Position numbers and translations under genes: made by a program | Part shown: positions 9,163-17,185 of the stretch, piece by piece | Numbering within the stretch: position 1 is the stretch's first letter | Layout: every line of letters begins with the position of its first letter | Assembly: GCA_017616695.1 (NCBI GenBank) | Contig: JAFZXN010000018.1 | Location: 1-64,000, forward strand | DNA: 64,000 nucleotides | Source of the DNA: Clostridia bacterium | Lineage (GTDB): Bacteria; Bacillota; Clostridia; Christensenellales; Borkfalkiaceae | Reading direction: 5' to 3' | Notes under the pieces: generated by a model | What the model saw: the letters and a program-made list of their open reading frames with translations, nothing else | The model's database searches: none | Told to the model about the DNA's origin: nothing

Positions 9163-9891
9163 ATGAACAAAGCTTACAGCGTGCTTGCGACCGTGTACGA
9201 AAGGCTTGCGGTTGACGAAGTTTACGCCGCTTGGGCGGCACGCGTGACGAATATTTTGAAAGAACGCACTAAAGGCGTTTCCGGCATCGACCTCGCTTGC
9301 GGCAGCGGATATTTTACGCGGGCCGAAAAAAAAGCCGGGTTTGACGTCGTCGGCGTGGACATTTGCGAAGAAATGCTGACAAGAGCCAAAGAAGAGGCGG
9401 CTAAAGCTCATCTTAATATCGCGTTTTTAAGGCAGGACATGACCTGCCTTAAAAGTTTTAATAAGGTAGATTTTTTGACTTGCGTCAACGACGGCGTAAA
9501 CTATCTTTCGCCCGAGCGCTTGAAAAAGGCGTTTTCCGCGTTTAAAAGACAGCTAAGGTCGGGCGGTGTGCTGTATTTCGATTTTTCCACGGAGTACAAG
9601 CTGAAAAACGTTATCGGCAACAATATGTTCGGCGAGGACTACGACGACGTGACTTACGTCTGGTTCAACAAACTTTTCGACGACCGCGTGGAAATGGATC
9701 TGACGCTTTTTACCAAATCCGGCGATCTCTACAAAAAGAACGAGGAATCGCACGTTCAGTATATGCATAAGCTCGATTTCGTCGTCGCCGCATTGAAAGA
9801 GGCGGGATTTACTTCAGTCGAATACTGTGGGTTCATGGGCGGAAAAATATCCGAAACCACCGAACGTATAGAAATTATAGCGACGGCGTGA
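9163..9891 (+). CDS. Class I SAM-dependent methyltransferase
   Basis: The 242-residue product has SAM-binding motif I (GIDLACGSGYFTRA, about residues 45-58), motif II (VVGVDICEEML), and a YFDFSTEYKLK stretch in the position of motif IV/V. This fits small-molecule methyltransferases of the Methyltransf_25 type. The substrate is not recognisable. A GGTGAAG sits directly before the ATG. It follows the YesL-like gene by 60 nt, separated by a hairpin, and precedes a 277-nt gap with an unusual inverted hairpin pair. Confidence 0.75.
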   Translation: MNKAYSVLATVYERLAVDEVYAAWAARVTNILKERTKGVSGIDLACGSGYFTRAEKKAGFDVVGVDICEEMLTRAKEEAAKAHLNIAFLRQDMTCLKSFNKVDFLTCVNDGVNYLSPERLKKAFSAFKRQLRSGGVLYFDFSTEYKLKNVIGNNMFGEDYDDVTYVWFNKLFDDRVEMDLTLFTKSGDLYKKNEESHVQYMHKLDFVVAALKEAGFTSVEYCGFMGGKISETTERIEIIATA

Positions 9892-9956
9892 TGTCGCAGA
9901 CCGCAGGTCTTAGACAATTAGAAATTCGCATTTTTGCAATTCGCAGGCATGGTCGT

Positions 9957-9997
9957 AAGTTTTCTTAACGCCCTGCAAGCCTTCGGGCTAAAAACTT
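9957..9997 (+). repeat. Compound hairpin, left copy of an inverted pair
   Basis: The outer stem is AAGTTTT/AAAACTT (9957-9963 with 9991-9997). The inner stem is GCCC/GGGC (9970-9973 with 9985-9988), with loop TGCAAGCCTTC. The loop is the reverse complement of the right copy's loop at 10070-10080. Confidence 0.6.
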
Positions 9998-10055
9998 TCG
10001 GCAAATATATAAATTGCGGATAGAAAGAAGTAATTATATAATATTATTACGTTCG

Positions 10056-10097
10056 GGATTTTTCAGGGCGAAGGCTTGCAGCCCGACCGAAAAATCC
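10056..10097 (-). repeat. Compound hairpin, right copy of an inverted pair
   Basis: The outer stem is GGATTTTTC/GAAAAATCC (10056-10064 with 10089-10097). The inner stem is GGGC/GCCC (10066-10069 with 10081-10084), with loop GAAGGCTTGCA. It has the same design as the left copy but in opposite orientation and with a different outer-stem sequence. Confidence 0.6.
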
Positions 10098-10168
10098 GCG
10101 ACAATATTTGCGAATTGCGCATTGCGCATTGATAATTAATATTCCGATTTATCGGTTGATACAACATT

Positions 10169-11035
10169 ATGGGGAAAATACTTAAAACGTTATTATACGG
10201 CGGTGATATCTCGCTGTCGTTACTTGAAACTACGGATATCGTCAACACGGCGATAGAATACCACAAGCTTTCTCCGCTTGCGGCGGCGGCGCTCGGAAGG
10301 ACTATGACCGCCGTTGCGTTTATGGCATCTTCGATGAAAAACGAAGACGATAAGCTTTCCGTTACCATTACGGGCGACGGCGTGGGCGGGCAGATAGTCG
10401 TCTGTTCGGACAGCGCTCTTCATATCCGCGGCTATATCGAAAACCCGCAAGCCGACCTTCCTTTAAACAAGTTCGGCAAGCTTGACGTTGCCGGTTGCGT
10501 AGGGAAAAGAGGGCGCATTTCCGTAGTTAAAAACCTCGGTTTAAAAGAGCCGTATACCGGCAGTTGTCATATAATAAGCGGTGAAATAGCCGAGGATTTC
10601 GCAAGTTATTACACTTTCAGCGAACAGCAGCCCACGGGCATGGCGCTCGGCGTGAAAATAGGTAAAGACTTAAGTTGCGTCGGCGCGGGCGGCGTTGTTT
10701 TGCAACCTATGCCGGGGGCGACGGAAGAGAGCATCGATAAAGCCGAAAAGCTTTTGTCGGAGTTTTCGCAAGTCAGCTCTATGATAGAAGACGGCGGGCT
10801 CGACGGCGTGGTGGAAAAGTTCTTCAAGGGCGAAACTTTCGAGGAATACACGCCCGTATATAAATGTAACTGTTCCAAAGAATACGTCGATAAAGTGCTT
10901 ATAACTCTCGGCGAAAAGGAGCTGTACGACTCTGTGAAAAAAGACGGGAAAATCGAAGTGGTTTGCCATTTCTGCCCGAAAAAATACACATACTTAAAAG
11001 AAGACGTGGACGCACTTTTAGGAAAAAATGGCTGA
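10169..11035 (+). CDS. hslO: Hsp33 redox-regulated molecular chaperone
   Basis: Hsp33 is a cytoplasmic holdase activated when oxidation releases zinc from four cysteines. The product has the normal length (288 residues) and the diagnostic C-terminal switch: Cys233-x-Cys235, then Cys266-x-x-Cys269 (CNC and CHFC). The N-terminal domain shows the ITGDGVGGQIVVCSD and GCVGKRGRISVVK elements. There is no clear ribosome binding site; a small CCGAT/ATCGG hairpin lies just before the start. The gene heads a run in which each following gene overlaps or nearly abuts its neighbour, so it probably drives that run. Confidence 0.93.
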   Translation: MGKILKTLLYGGDISLSLLETTDIVNTAIEYHKLSPLAAAALGRTMTAVAFMASSMKNEDDKLSVTITGDGVGGQIVVCSDSALHIRGYIENPQADLPLNKFGKLDVAGCVGKRGRISVVKNLGLKEPYTGSCHIISGEIAEDFASYYTFSEQQPTGMALGVKIGKDLSCVGAGGVVLQPMPGATEESIDKAEKLLSEFSQVSSMIEDGGLDGVVEKFFKGETFEEYTPVYKCNCSKEYVDKVLITLGEKELYDSVKKDGKIEVVCHFCPKKYTYLKEDVDALLGKNG

Positions 11036-12692
11036 AAACGAAGAAATTTTGACTATCAAAGAAGACGATTACATAGGTCTTGCCGCCAAAAGAAAGGACG
11101 ACGGCGACCTTGTGGGCAGTCTTACAATACTTCTTAATCTCGAGGAGTCGGGCGCTACCGACGCCGAGATCTACGCTATGATAGGCGAGATCTACTTCGA
11201 TATGGAGATATATTCGCTTTCCAGAGAGTATTGGTTCAGATATCTTGCGGCGGCTACGTCGGTAAAGAGCAAATTGCGGGCGTACAGCGCTCTCGGCGCG
11301 ACTTACTGCATCACGATGGACAACTATCTGATGGGGTATTACTACGACCTCGAGTTTTCCTTAAAGCCGCAGGAAGAGCAGGAATACGACCACGTTTTAA
11401 TGGATTATTTCGATTACGCCAAAAACGAATTTCCCGAATTTTACGTTACCTATCCCACGGAAGGGTTAAGTTCCGAAAACCTCTTCGTTTCGGCGGTCGA
11501 TCTTGCCGAAAAGGGCGACTTGAAGGAGGCGCTTGAAAGATTTTCTCTCGTCAGGCCCGATTACGAGGATTTTGACGAGGCGGTCTATCGCGCCGCATAC
11601 TGTATGCGCGATCTCGGCAATACCGACGAAGAGATACTCGACTTTTTGAAGAAAAAATTCGACGAGGCGAAATACAAAGGAAAGATAGCTTTATATATTC
11701 TCGACTTTCTCAAAAAAGACGACGCTTCGCTTGTGAAGTTCTATCTTGACGAGGCCGCCGAAGGCGACAGCGACGAGCCGTCCGACTGGTATTTCATAGC
11801 CCGCCTTTACGCCGATATCGGCTGCATAGACGAGGCTTTAGACGCGCTCGATAAGTCGCTTTACTACAACCCTTACGAAGTGAGAAGTCTGTTTTTATAC
11901 GGCGTTTTGTGCTATAACGACGGCGATCTTAAAAACGCGTCCTACTACTTTAAGACGGGCTACGACATAAGCCGCGATACGGTCAATCTGTTTTATTACC
12001 GTCTGTCGAACGATCCCAAGTGCCAAAGCCTCTATCCGCGGCTGAAAACTTCCTATTCTCTTCCCGAAAGAGAGGCGGCGGAAAGGATAACCGAAGTTGC
12101 TTTCCTCGTCGCGGGGGAAAAGGGAAGGATAAAAAAATACACGCCGGACGAGCTTATCGCGCTTGCCGATTTCGGGCTTGAATTTACCAATAACCTGCTC
12201 GACGATATGTTGAAGTGCCTTATAAAGTACGCGCCTTTAAAGGTCAAAAATCACGTTATAGACAAGCTTTTTGCGGAAAACATAAGAAATTACGTCAAAA
12301 TGCGCATCGTCGAAGCGCTCGTTTTAAGCGGCTATTCCAAAAAGCTCGACGTAGTGTTCGACGGCATCTATTTAAAGCTGAAAATTTATAAGGCGACTTT
12401 CGACGGCGAAAGCGGCGATACCTTTTTGAAGGCTTACGCGAAAGCCGTTTCCAAATCGTTCCCGTTTTGCAAGGACTTGTCGAAGATAAGAAACGGCGCG
12501 TATTACGTTCATGCGCTCATAGAAAATAACGGCAAGCTCAGCGAAGTTACCGACGAAAACGCGCTTGCCGCCGCGATAGTGGAAAAAAGCGACGTCGGAA
12601 AATTCGAGGCCGCCGCCGTGTATAAGCTGTTTTCAACGACGAAAGACGCCGTTAAGCGCATAAAAAGCCTTTTTGCCGAGGAAGGAAAATGA
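11028..12692 (+). CDS. Tetratricopeptide-repeat protein of unknown role
   Basis: The 554-residue, acidic, all-helical protein has TPR-like pairs around residues 15-80, 130-175 and especially 245-320 (DWYFIARLYADIGCIDEALDALDKSLYYNPYEVRSL...). The C-terminal 200 residues look like further helical repeats without a clear family. There is no signal peptide or membrane segment, so it should be cytoplasmic. Its start lies 8 nt inside hslO and its stop overlaps the next start (ATGA), which suggests translational coupling. A scaffold role next to the Hsp33 chaperone is only a contextual guess. Confidence 0.6.
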   Translation: MAENEEILTIKEDDYIGLAAKRKDDGDLVGSLTILLNLEESGATDAEIYAMIGEIYFDMEIYSLSREYWFRYLAAATSVKSKLRAYSALGATYCITMDNYLMGYYYDLEFSLKPQEEQEYDHVLMDYFDYAKNEFPEFYVTYPTEGLSSENLFVSAVDLAEKGDLKEALERFSLVRPDYEDFDEAVYRAAYCMRDLGNTDEEILDFLKKKFDEAKYKGKIALYILDFLKKDDASLVKFYLDEAAEGDSDEPSDWYFIARLYADIGCIDEALDALDKSLYYNPYEVRSLFLYGVLCYNDGDLKNASYYFKTGYDISRDTVNLFYYRLSNDPKCQSLYPRLKTSYSLPEREAAERITEVAFLVAGEKGRIKKYTPDELIALADFGLEFTNNLLDDMLKCLIKYAPLKVKNHVIDKLFAENIRNYVKMRIVEALVLSGYSKKLDVVFDGIYLKLKIYKATFDGESGDTFLKAYAKAVSKSFPFCKDLSKIRNGAYYVHALIENNGKLSEVTDENALAAAIVEKSDVGKFEAAAVYKLFSTTKDAVKRIKSLFAEEGK

Positions 12693-13513
12693 GAAAAACG
12701 ATAGATATCGATAAACTGTTCGAGGCCTTCGTGAGAAGCGAACTCGCTTCGGGGAAAGTCAAACTTACCGAGGACGACTGGTCGGATATGATCCCCGAAC
12801 TGTATGCGCGATTTGAAAAAGCCCCGTTAAAAGAGCTCGGCGGTATGACGGTCGTCGAATACTTCGATAACGAGCCTTCGATAAAAGAGCTTTGGCTCAA
12901 ATATATCGAAAACGGCGTGCCGCTGAACGATTACGTCATAAACGCCGTCGCGGATAAAGTTCCCGTCGGCGAGATAGCCGCGCTACTTAACGAAGACGCC
13001 GACGAAGAGGTGCTGCTTTCCGCCATCGAGATAATGCGCCGAAAAGATACAAAAAGCGTCGTTAACAGCTATATAGACCTGCTTTTTTCAAAAAAGGTGT
13101 GTCATCACGTCAAGGACGAGATAGTCGAAGACTTATGCTATTGCGCCGACGACGTTGCCGATAAGATACTTTCGCGCGTTGACGAAAAGAGCGCGGACGG
13201 AACCGTCGCCGAGATACTTTCCAACGTTAAGAAAAAGGACGACAGGATAAAAAGGATACTTTTGGGCGGCTTGAAGACAAAAAACAAAGTGCCCGAATAC
13301 AGCGCTTATCTCGTCAATTACGACGACGAAAGCTGCCTTGCCGAAATGCTCGCTTTTTTGCCCATGGTCGACGATTACGTTTCGTATAAAGAGCTGAAAA
13401 TGGCTATCGAGGCGCTCGGCGGCTCGGTGACGGGCGACAGAGACTTTTCGCAAGATAAAAATTATATAAGGATAAAGGCCGCGGAAAATGATATCGATAA
13501 AAAGGGCGAGTAG
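12689..13513 (+). CDS. Uncharacterised helical protein downstream of the TPR gene
   Basis: I do not recognise a family for this 274-residue cytoplasmic protein. It is Asp/Glu/Lys-rich. Its middle part (about residues 85-200) repeats helix-turn units such as ALLNEDADEEVLLSAIEIMRRKD and EIVEDLCYCADDVADKILSRVD, suggestive of a HEAT/ARM-like solenoid. It overlaps the TPR gene by 4 nt and the next gene by 26 nt, so it is clearly part of the same operon. The reading frame is supported by codon use like that of its neighbours. Confidence 0.5.
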   Translation: MRKTIDIDKLFEAFVRSELASGKVKLTEDDWSDMIPELYARFEKAPLKELGGMTVVEYFDNEPSIKELWLKYIENGVPLNDYVINAVADKVPVGEIAALLNEDADEEVLLSAIEIMRRKDTKSVVNSYIDLLFSKKVCHHVKDEIVEDLCYCADDVADKILSRVDEKSADGTVAEILSNVKKKDDRIKRILLGGLKTKNKVPEYSAYLVNYDDESCLAEMLAFLPMVDDYVSYKELKMAIEALGGSVTGDRDFSQDKNYIRIKAAENDIDKKGE

Positions 13514-14012
13514 CGCCGAAAACGTCGGCGGCAAACTGTTCGGCGAGGCGTTCATGCCCGAAAAATGGCTGGAGAACGACGAGTTTTCGATAGGGGAAGT
13601 CTTTTTTTGCCAGATAGATCTTGAAAAGATAAAGGCTTTCGATAAGGACGGGCTTTTGCCCGATAAAGGCTTTTTGTACTTTTTCATCGACTTTGACGAA
13701 AACCCCGCAAAAGGCGTCGTAAGATATTCCGAAACGGCAGATTCCCTTACCCCGTTCAACGAGGAATGTGAACTTTTTTACGACGTGGAAACGGAAGTGC
13801 CGCTCGAGTTGCGTTCGGGCGAAAGCGAAAACGGGCTTTTGGCTTACGATAAAAAATTGCTCGATAACGAAGTCTGTTTGTTGAAATTTACGCCGAACAC
13901 GCTTGACGGCGTGGATTTTTTGAGCGACGTAGACGGTTCGCTCCTTTTCGTTATCGACAAAGAAGCGCTTAAAAAACGCCGTTTCGATAAAGCTGTCCTG
14001 ATAAACGTTTAA
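13488..14012 (+). CDS. YwqG-like (DUF1963) protein
   Basis: The 174-residue protein has GGKLFGEAFMPEKW near residue 13, FFCQIDLEKIKAF near residue 38 and LPDKGFLYFFIDFD near residue 56. This is the order seen in the DUF1963/YwqG family, where proteins begin with a 'GG-P-WP' segment followed by 'Q-dl--l---LP--G-L-FF'. The function of the family is unknown. The start ATG lies 26 nt inside the preceding gene, with GCGGAAA just before it. This copy is somewhat shorter than typical YwqG. Confidence 0.65.
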   Translation: MISIKRASSAENVGGKLFGEAFMPEKWLENDEFSIGEVFFCQIDLEKIKAFDKDGLLPDKGFLYFFIDFDENPAKGVVRYSETADSLTPFNEECELFYDVETEVPLELRSGESENGLLAYDKKLLDNEVCLLKFTPNTLDGVDFLSDVDGSLLFVIDKEALKKRRFDKAVLINV

Positions 14013-14023
14013 GGGGGGGCGGT

Positions 14024-14719
14024 ATGATAGCGTATTCCGTACTACTCGTCGCCGTGCTTACGGCGTACGTTTCAGGCTGCATATTTTTGAAAAGCGGAAA
14101 TGAAAACAAGACCGTCGTAAACGCGGTGTTTGCGGTAACAACGTTTTTGTTGTACGTTTTAGGCGTGATAAGAATGTATATAGTGGTCGGCCCGTACGAC
14201 TGGAACTTTCTCGAAAGCCTGCCTACTACCAACGTCAGTCCGTTCACGTTCTGCCTTGCGCTCGTTTCGCTTATCTTGCCGAAGAAGATAAGAGCGTACG
14301 TTTTTACGCTTATTTCGCTATTGTCTTTGGCAATGGCGGCGGCGGGCGTTATCATCTGTTTAAGTTACGTTTTCAGGGATTATTCTTTCCATTTAACTAT
14401 CGCGGGCGATATTATCGCGCACTTTTCGCTGTCGCTTTTCGGCATTTATCTACTAAGGAGCGGGCAGATAAAAACGTCCGTTTTTGATATGATCGTTTCG
14501 GGCGGGATAATAGTTTGCGTCGCGCTCGTTATGCTTATTTTAAACCTTATTTTCGGAACGTCCTTTTTCGGCTTATCGCTGTACGGCGACCACAATATCT
14601 ATCATTTCGTCGTAACGAAAAGCGGCGTTCTCTCTGCGCTCATTTACTTTTCGGGGCTTATAACTCTTCTTTTCGCGGGAAGGTTTTATCTGTTGCTGTT
14701 TGAGAAGAAAGAAAAATGA
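14024..14719 (+). CDS. Multi-pass membrane protein (possibly YwaF-like)
   Basis: The 231-residue protein has six to seven hydrophobic segments across its whole length. The segment order and LPTTNVSPFTFCLALVSLILPKKIR after two helices resemble YwaF/TIGR02206-type membrane proteins, which carry a conserved polar patch there. The resemblance is weak and no function follows from it. A very G-rich ribosome binding site (AGGGGGGG) precedes the ATG. It is the last gene of the hslO run and is followed by the long perfect hairpin at 14895-14940. Confidence 0.5.
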   Translation: MIAYSVLLVAVLTAYVSGCIFLKSGNENKTVVNAVFAVTTFLLYVLGVIRMYIVVGPYDWNFLESLPTTNVSPFTFCLALVSLILPKKIRAYVFTLISLLSLAMAAAGVIICLSYVFRDYSFHLTIAGDIIAHFSLSLFGIYLLRSGQIKTSVFDMIVSGGIIVCVALVMLILNLIFGTSFFGLSLYGDHNIYHFVVTKSGVLSALIYFSGLITLLFAGRFYLLLFEKKEK

Positions 14720-14732
14720 GGGGGCTAAAGAT

Positions 14733-14766
14733 AATTCGCAATTCGCAATTCGCAATTCGCAATTTT
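14733..14766. repeat. AATTCGC short tandem repeat
   Basis: There are about four uninterrupted AATTCGC units followed by AATTTTT. Shorter runs of the same unit occur at 9924-9943, 10110-10116 and 20041-20052. It is adjacent to copy A of the REP-like element. Confidence 0.6.
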
Positions 14767-14791
14767 TAGGCATTGATATATAATAACTCAA

Positions 14792-14846
14792 CGACCGCAG
14801 TTTGCGCGAAATATTCGCGCAACATCGTTTACCGCGAACGCGGTAA
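14792..14846 (+). repeat. REP-like palindromic element, copy A
   Basis: The 55-nt segment begins CGACCGCAG and contains two palindromes. The first is TTGCGCGAA-ATA-TTCGCGCAA and the second is TTACCGCG-AA-CGCGGTAA. It aligns over its whole length with the reverse complement of 20053-20106, with roughly nine differences. Confidence 0.65.
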
Positions 14847-14894
14847 CCTCGTTTGTCGTATAACGGCACCATCGTTTTGCCGAAGGCATTCAAC

Positions 14895-14940
14895 AAAACG
14901 ACGGTCGTTTCCTGCACGGGCAAGAAACGACCGTCGTTTT
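14895..14940. terminator. Long bidirectional terminator
   Basis: There is a perfect 17-bp stem (14895-14911 with 14924-14940; left arm AAAACGACGGTCGTTTC). The loop has an extra TGC/GCA pairing, and T-runs end both strands. It lies between the hslO-run stop and the convergent BspA-type gene. Confidence 0.9.
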
Positions 14941-14959
14941 TGCTTTAGGATAAATACGC

Positions 14960-14974
14960 GTTAAGTCGATAAAT
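14960..14974 (+). repeat. Dispersed intergenic motif, copy 4
   Basis: The core is GTTAAGTCGATAAAT, followed by CGGCTTTTC, between the convergent stops at 14719 and 14982. It is slightly diverged from the consensus at its 5' end. Confidence 0.5.
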
Positions 14975-14981
14975 CGGCTTT

Positions 14982-16112
14982 TCACGCTTCGCTTATATTT
15001 AAATCGCCGTCGTCGCAATGCACTACGCACGTAGAAGAAACACGGTAATTCCAATTATCGCCTTTACTTATCGCTTTCCACTGCGCTTTCGTTCCGTTAA
15101 ACCGTATATTAGTTAAACTACTGCAATTATTGAACGCAGAACCACCGATACTCGTCACGCTGTCGGGGATAGTTACGCTCGTTAAACTACTGCAACCATA
15201 GAACGCCCTTTCACCGATACTTGTCACGCCGTCCCCGATAGTTACGCTCGTTAAACTACTGCAACCATAGAACGCCCTTTCACCGATACTCGTCACGCTG
15301 TCGGGGATAATTACGCTCGTTAAACTATTACACCACATAAACGCATAATCACCAATACTCGTCACGCTGTCGGGGATAGTTATTGTCGTGAGATTGGTTG
15401 CGTCCCTGAATGCTTCCTTGACTATTTGAGAAACGGCTTTGCCGTTGTGGGTAGCGGGTATGGTTATCGTGTCGAGATATTGTGTAACGCCTGCGGAAAC
15501 GGCGTAAGTGCCGTCGGGGAGGGGATAATAAGTAAGCCCTTCCGTGCCTTCGGTAATTTCGTTCTCTTTTATTTTGCCCACGTTAAAGCTTTGACCGTTG
15601 CTCAAAGTTATAATAAGTTCGCCGTCGGCGTTGATCTCGGCGTTCGTTACCGAAACGCCGTCCGCGCCGTTACTGCCGTTCGTTCCGTCTTTGCCGCGCA
15701 GACTTTCCAGCCATTCCGATTCCGTACCCGTGTAGCCGTTCTCAACGGCTATTTCGTAAGCCGACTTGCCGTCTATGCCGTTACTACCGTCGGCGCCCTT
15801 TACTTTACCTGCGATAAGCTCGTTACCGTTGGAAAGGGTGAAAACGAGATACCCGTCGTCGTTTATTACGGCTTTTGTCACGGAAGCACCGTCTGCGCCG
15901 TCCTTACCCTTGATACTTGCGAGCCATTCTTCGTAAGAAAGGGGAGTCGTTCCGTTGCCCTCGGCAAAGGCGACGTAAGTTCCGTATATCGTTTGGAACG
16001 TATCGGCTTCGGCGTTATTATTATCGTTCGATATGGGTTGACACGCCGTTAAAACGTACAAGCACAGCGCGCTTACCATAACGACCAAAAGTAAAGTAAC
16101 AAGTTTTTTCAT
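14982..16112 (-). CDS. BspA-type leucine-rich-repeat lipoprotein with collagen-like segments
   Basis: This is a 376-residue surface lipoprotein. The signal segment ends in the lipobox YVLTAC (Cys24). Two related blocks follow (about residues 60-125 and 130-185), each with an EWL-GKDG-G/DG collagen-like run and a 'V-A-IN-DG-L---LSNG---G-V/K' unit. A linker then leads to four BspA/LRR_5 repeats of 23 residues ([19 protein letters not shown], about residues 248-345). Such proteins are common on gut Clostridia and are thought to act in adhesion; this is inference. The gene has its own promoter (TTGCCA/TATAAT) and GGAG ribosome binding site. Confidence 0.85.
   Translation of the reverse strand: MKKLVTLLLVVMVSALCLYVLTACQPISNDNNNAEADTFQTIYGTYVAFAEGNGTTPLSYEEWLASIKGKDGADGASVTKAVINDDGYLVFTLSNGNELIAGKVKGADGSNGIDGKSAYEIAVENGYTGTESEWLESLRGKDGTNGSNGADGVSVTNAEINADGELIITLSNGQSFNVGKIKENEITEGTEGLTYYPLPDGTYAVSAGVTQYLDTITIPATHNGKAVSQIVKEAFRDATNLTTITIPDSVTSIGDYAFMWCNSLTSVIIPDSVTSIGERAFYGCSSLTSVTIGDGVTSIGERAFYGCSSLTSVTIPDSVTSIGGSAFNNCSSLTNIRFNGTKAQWKAISKGDNWNYRVSSTCVVHCDDGDLNISEA
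15171..15314. repeat. Near-identical 69-bp tandem repeats in the LRR coding region
   Basis: Two consecutive 69-bp units encoding one BspA repeat each differ at only a few positions. Flanking units are more diverged. The length (23 codons) matches the protein repeat. Confidence 0.75.
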
Positions 16113-16141
16113 AACCGTTCTCCGAAAAAAAGATTATCAAC

Positions 16142-16170
16142 ATTATAGCAAAATTAAAGTATTTTGGCAA
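16142..16170 (-). promoter_or_regulatory. Promoter of the BspA-type lipoprotein
   Basis: Read on minus, TTGCCA (16165-16170) and TATAAT (16142-16147) are separated by 17 nt. Confidence 0.7.
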
Positions 16171-16238
16171 GCTTTTCAAGCATGGTCGTTTTAAAAACCG
16201 CGAAAGGAAAATTTGTGTCGTTAAATTATAAAAAAGCG

Positions 16239-16267
16239 TTGAAATATAGTTGATTTCGTGATATAAT
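16239..16267 (+). promoter_or_regulatory. Promoter of the P-loop kinase gene
   Basis: TTGAAA (16239-16244) and TATAAT (16262-16267) are 17 nt apart, about 60 nt before the chosen start. Confidence 0.7.
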
Positions 16268-16327
16268 CATATTGTTGAATTTTTCTTTGGAGTATTCGTG
16301 CGCTTTTATCAAGCGCGGAGTGAAGAT

Positions 16328-16879
16328 ATGGATGGGCTCAAAAACAAAGTTGTGATAGTAATTAACGGCAAGGGCGGTTCGGGTAAGGACGCGGTGTGCA
16401 ATATCGTGGCGAAACGCTATAAAGTTACGACGATATCGGCGATAACGCCCATAAAAAACGTTGCCGCCGTTGCGGGCTGGAACGGCGAAAAGGACGATAA
16501 GTCGAGAAAAATGCTTTCCGATCTTAAGATGCTGTTCATCGAGTACAACGACCTGCCGTATAAATATATTATGGGCGAGATAGACAAGTTCCTCGCGTCG
16601 GAAAACGAGATAATGTTTATCCATTGCCGCGAAAAGTCGGAGATAGACAAAGTGATAAGAGGCGCGCCCGTAAAGGTTTATACCCTGCTCATTAAAAGAA
16701 CGGACGAATTTTTCGTGCAAAGGGAATACGGCAACGTTTCGGACGACCTCGTTGAATCTTACGACTACGATTTCAGATACGTCGGCAACAATAAGACCAA
16801 GCTTGACCTCGAAAAGTCTTTCAACGAGTATTTCGATACCGTTATGCTGCCGGTGTTTATGGCCGCAAAAGCGGAATGA
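16328..16879 (+). CDS. Small P-loop nucleotide/deoxynucleotide kinase-like protein
   Basis: The 183-residue protein begins MDGLKNKVVIVINGKGGSGKDAVC, a Walker A motif of the kind used by (deoxy)nucleoside-monophosphate and dephospho-CoA-type kinases (GxGxSGKD). A later HCREKSEIDKVIR and LLIKRTD resemble the LID/NMP-binding part of such enzymes. The substrate is not evident. I chose the ATG at 16328, with GGAG about 9 nt upstream, over an earlier in-frame start that lacks one. It stands alone with its own promoter and is followed by several strong hairpins. Confidence 0.6.
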   Translation: MDGLKNKVVIVINGKGGSGKDAVCNIVAKRYKVTTISAITPIKNVAAVAGWNGEKDDKSRKMLSDLKMLFIEYNDLPYKYIMGEIDKFLASENEIMFIHCREKSEIDKVIRGAPVKVYTLLIKRTDEFFVQREYGNVSDDLVESYDYDFRYVGNNKTKLDLEKSFNEYFDTVMLPVFMAAKAE

Positions 16880-17185
16880 TATACCGCGCTGCGGTATGAT
16901 ATATTGTAAACGATATGATATACGCGCGGCGAGGCTATGCCCGCCGCGCGTATCGTAGTCGTTAAGTAATTATATATTATACGTTAAGGTCGGGCGACCA
17001 AAACCCCTGACACCAATCTCATATCCCCTTGAATAACGACTTTTTCTTGTTGACGCAAGAAAAAGTCGTTATTCGTTTCGTGCTTTTTATCGAAAAAAAA
17101 GGAAAATGAAAAAATATATTTTATAATATAAGTAGATACGTATTTCAAACGAAAATGAGAGAAAAACTTCTGACGGCATTGAAAA
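16880..17185. other. 306-nt gap with three strong hairpins
   Basis: Hairpin 1 is ATACCGC-GCT-GCGGTAT at 16881-16897. Hairpin 2 is a 12-bp perfect stem (16920-16931 with 16942-16953), continued by GGC/GCC with triloop TAT and one bulged A. Hairpin 3 is a perfect 19-bp stem (17031-17049 with 17056-17074; left arm GAATAACGACTTTTTCTTG). None is followed by a clean T-tract. A TATAAT at 17122-17127 lacks a clear -35. No small open frame with a ribosome binding site was seen. Confidence 0.6.

Noticed and set aside
8110..9411. Long minus-strand open frame (433 codons) opposite the YesL-like and methyltransferase genes
   Set aside because: It spans two convincing plus-strand genes and the gap between them, and shows no domain or ribosome binding site. 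Codon bias of this genome leaves the antisense frame open.
14733..14766. Short regular repeats considered as a CRISPR remnant
   Set aside because: The 7-bp unit repeats without spacers; there are no cas genes.
15121..15390. Evenly spaced repeats considered as a CRISPR array
   Set aside because: The period of 69 bp is exactly 23 codons and encodes BspA leucine-rich repeats in frame.
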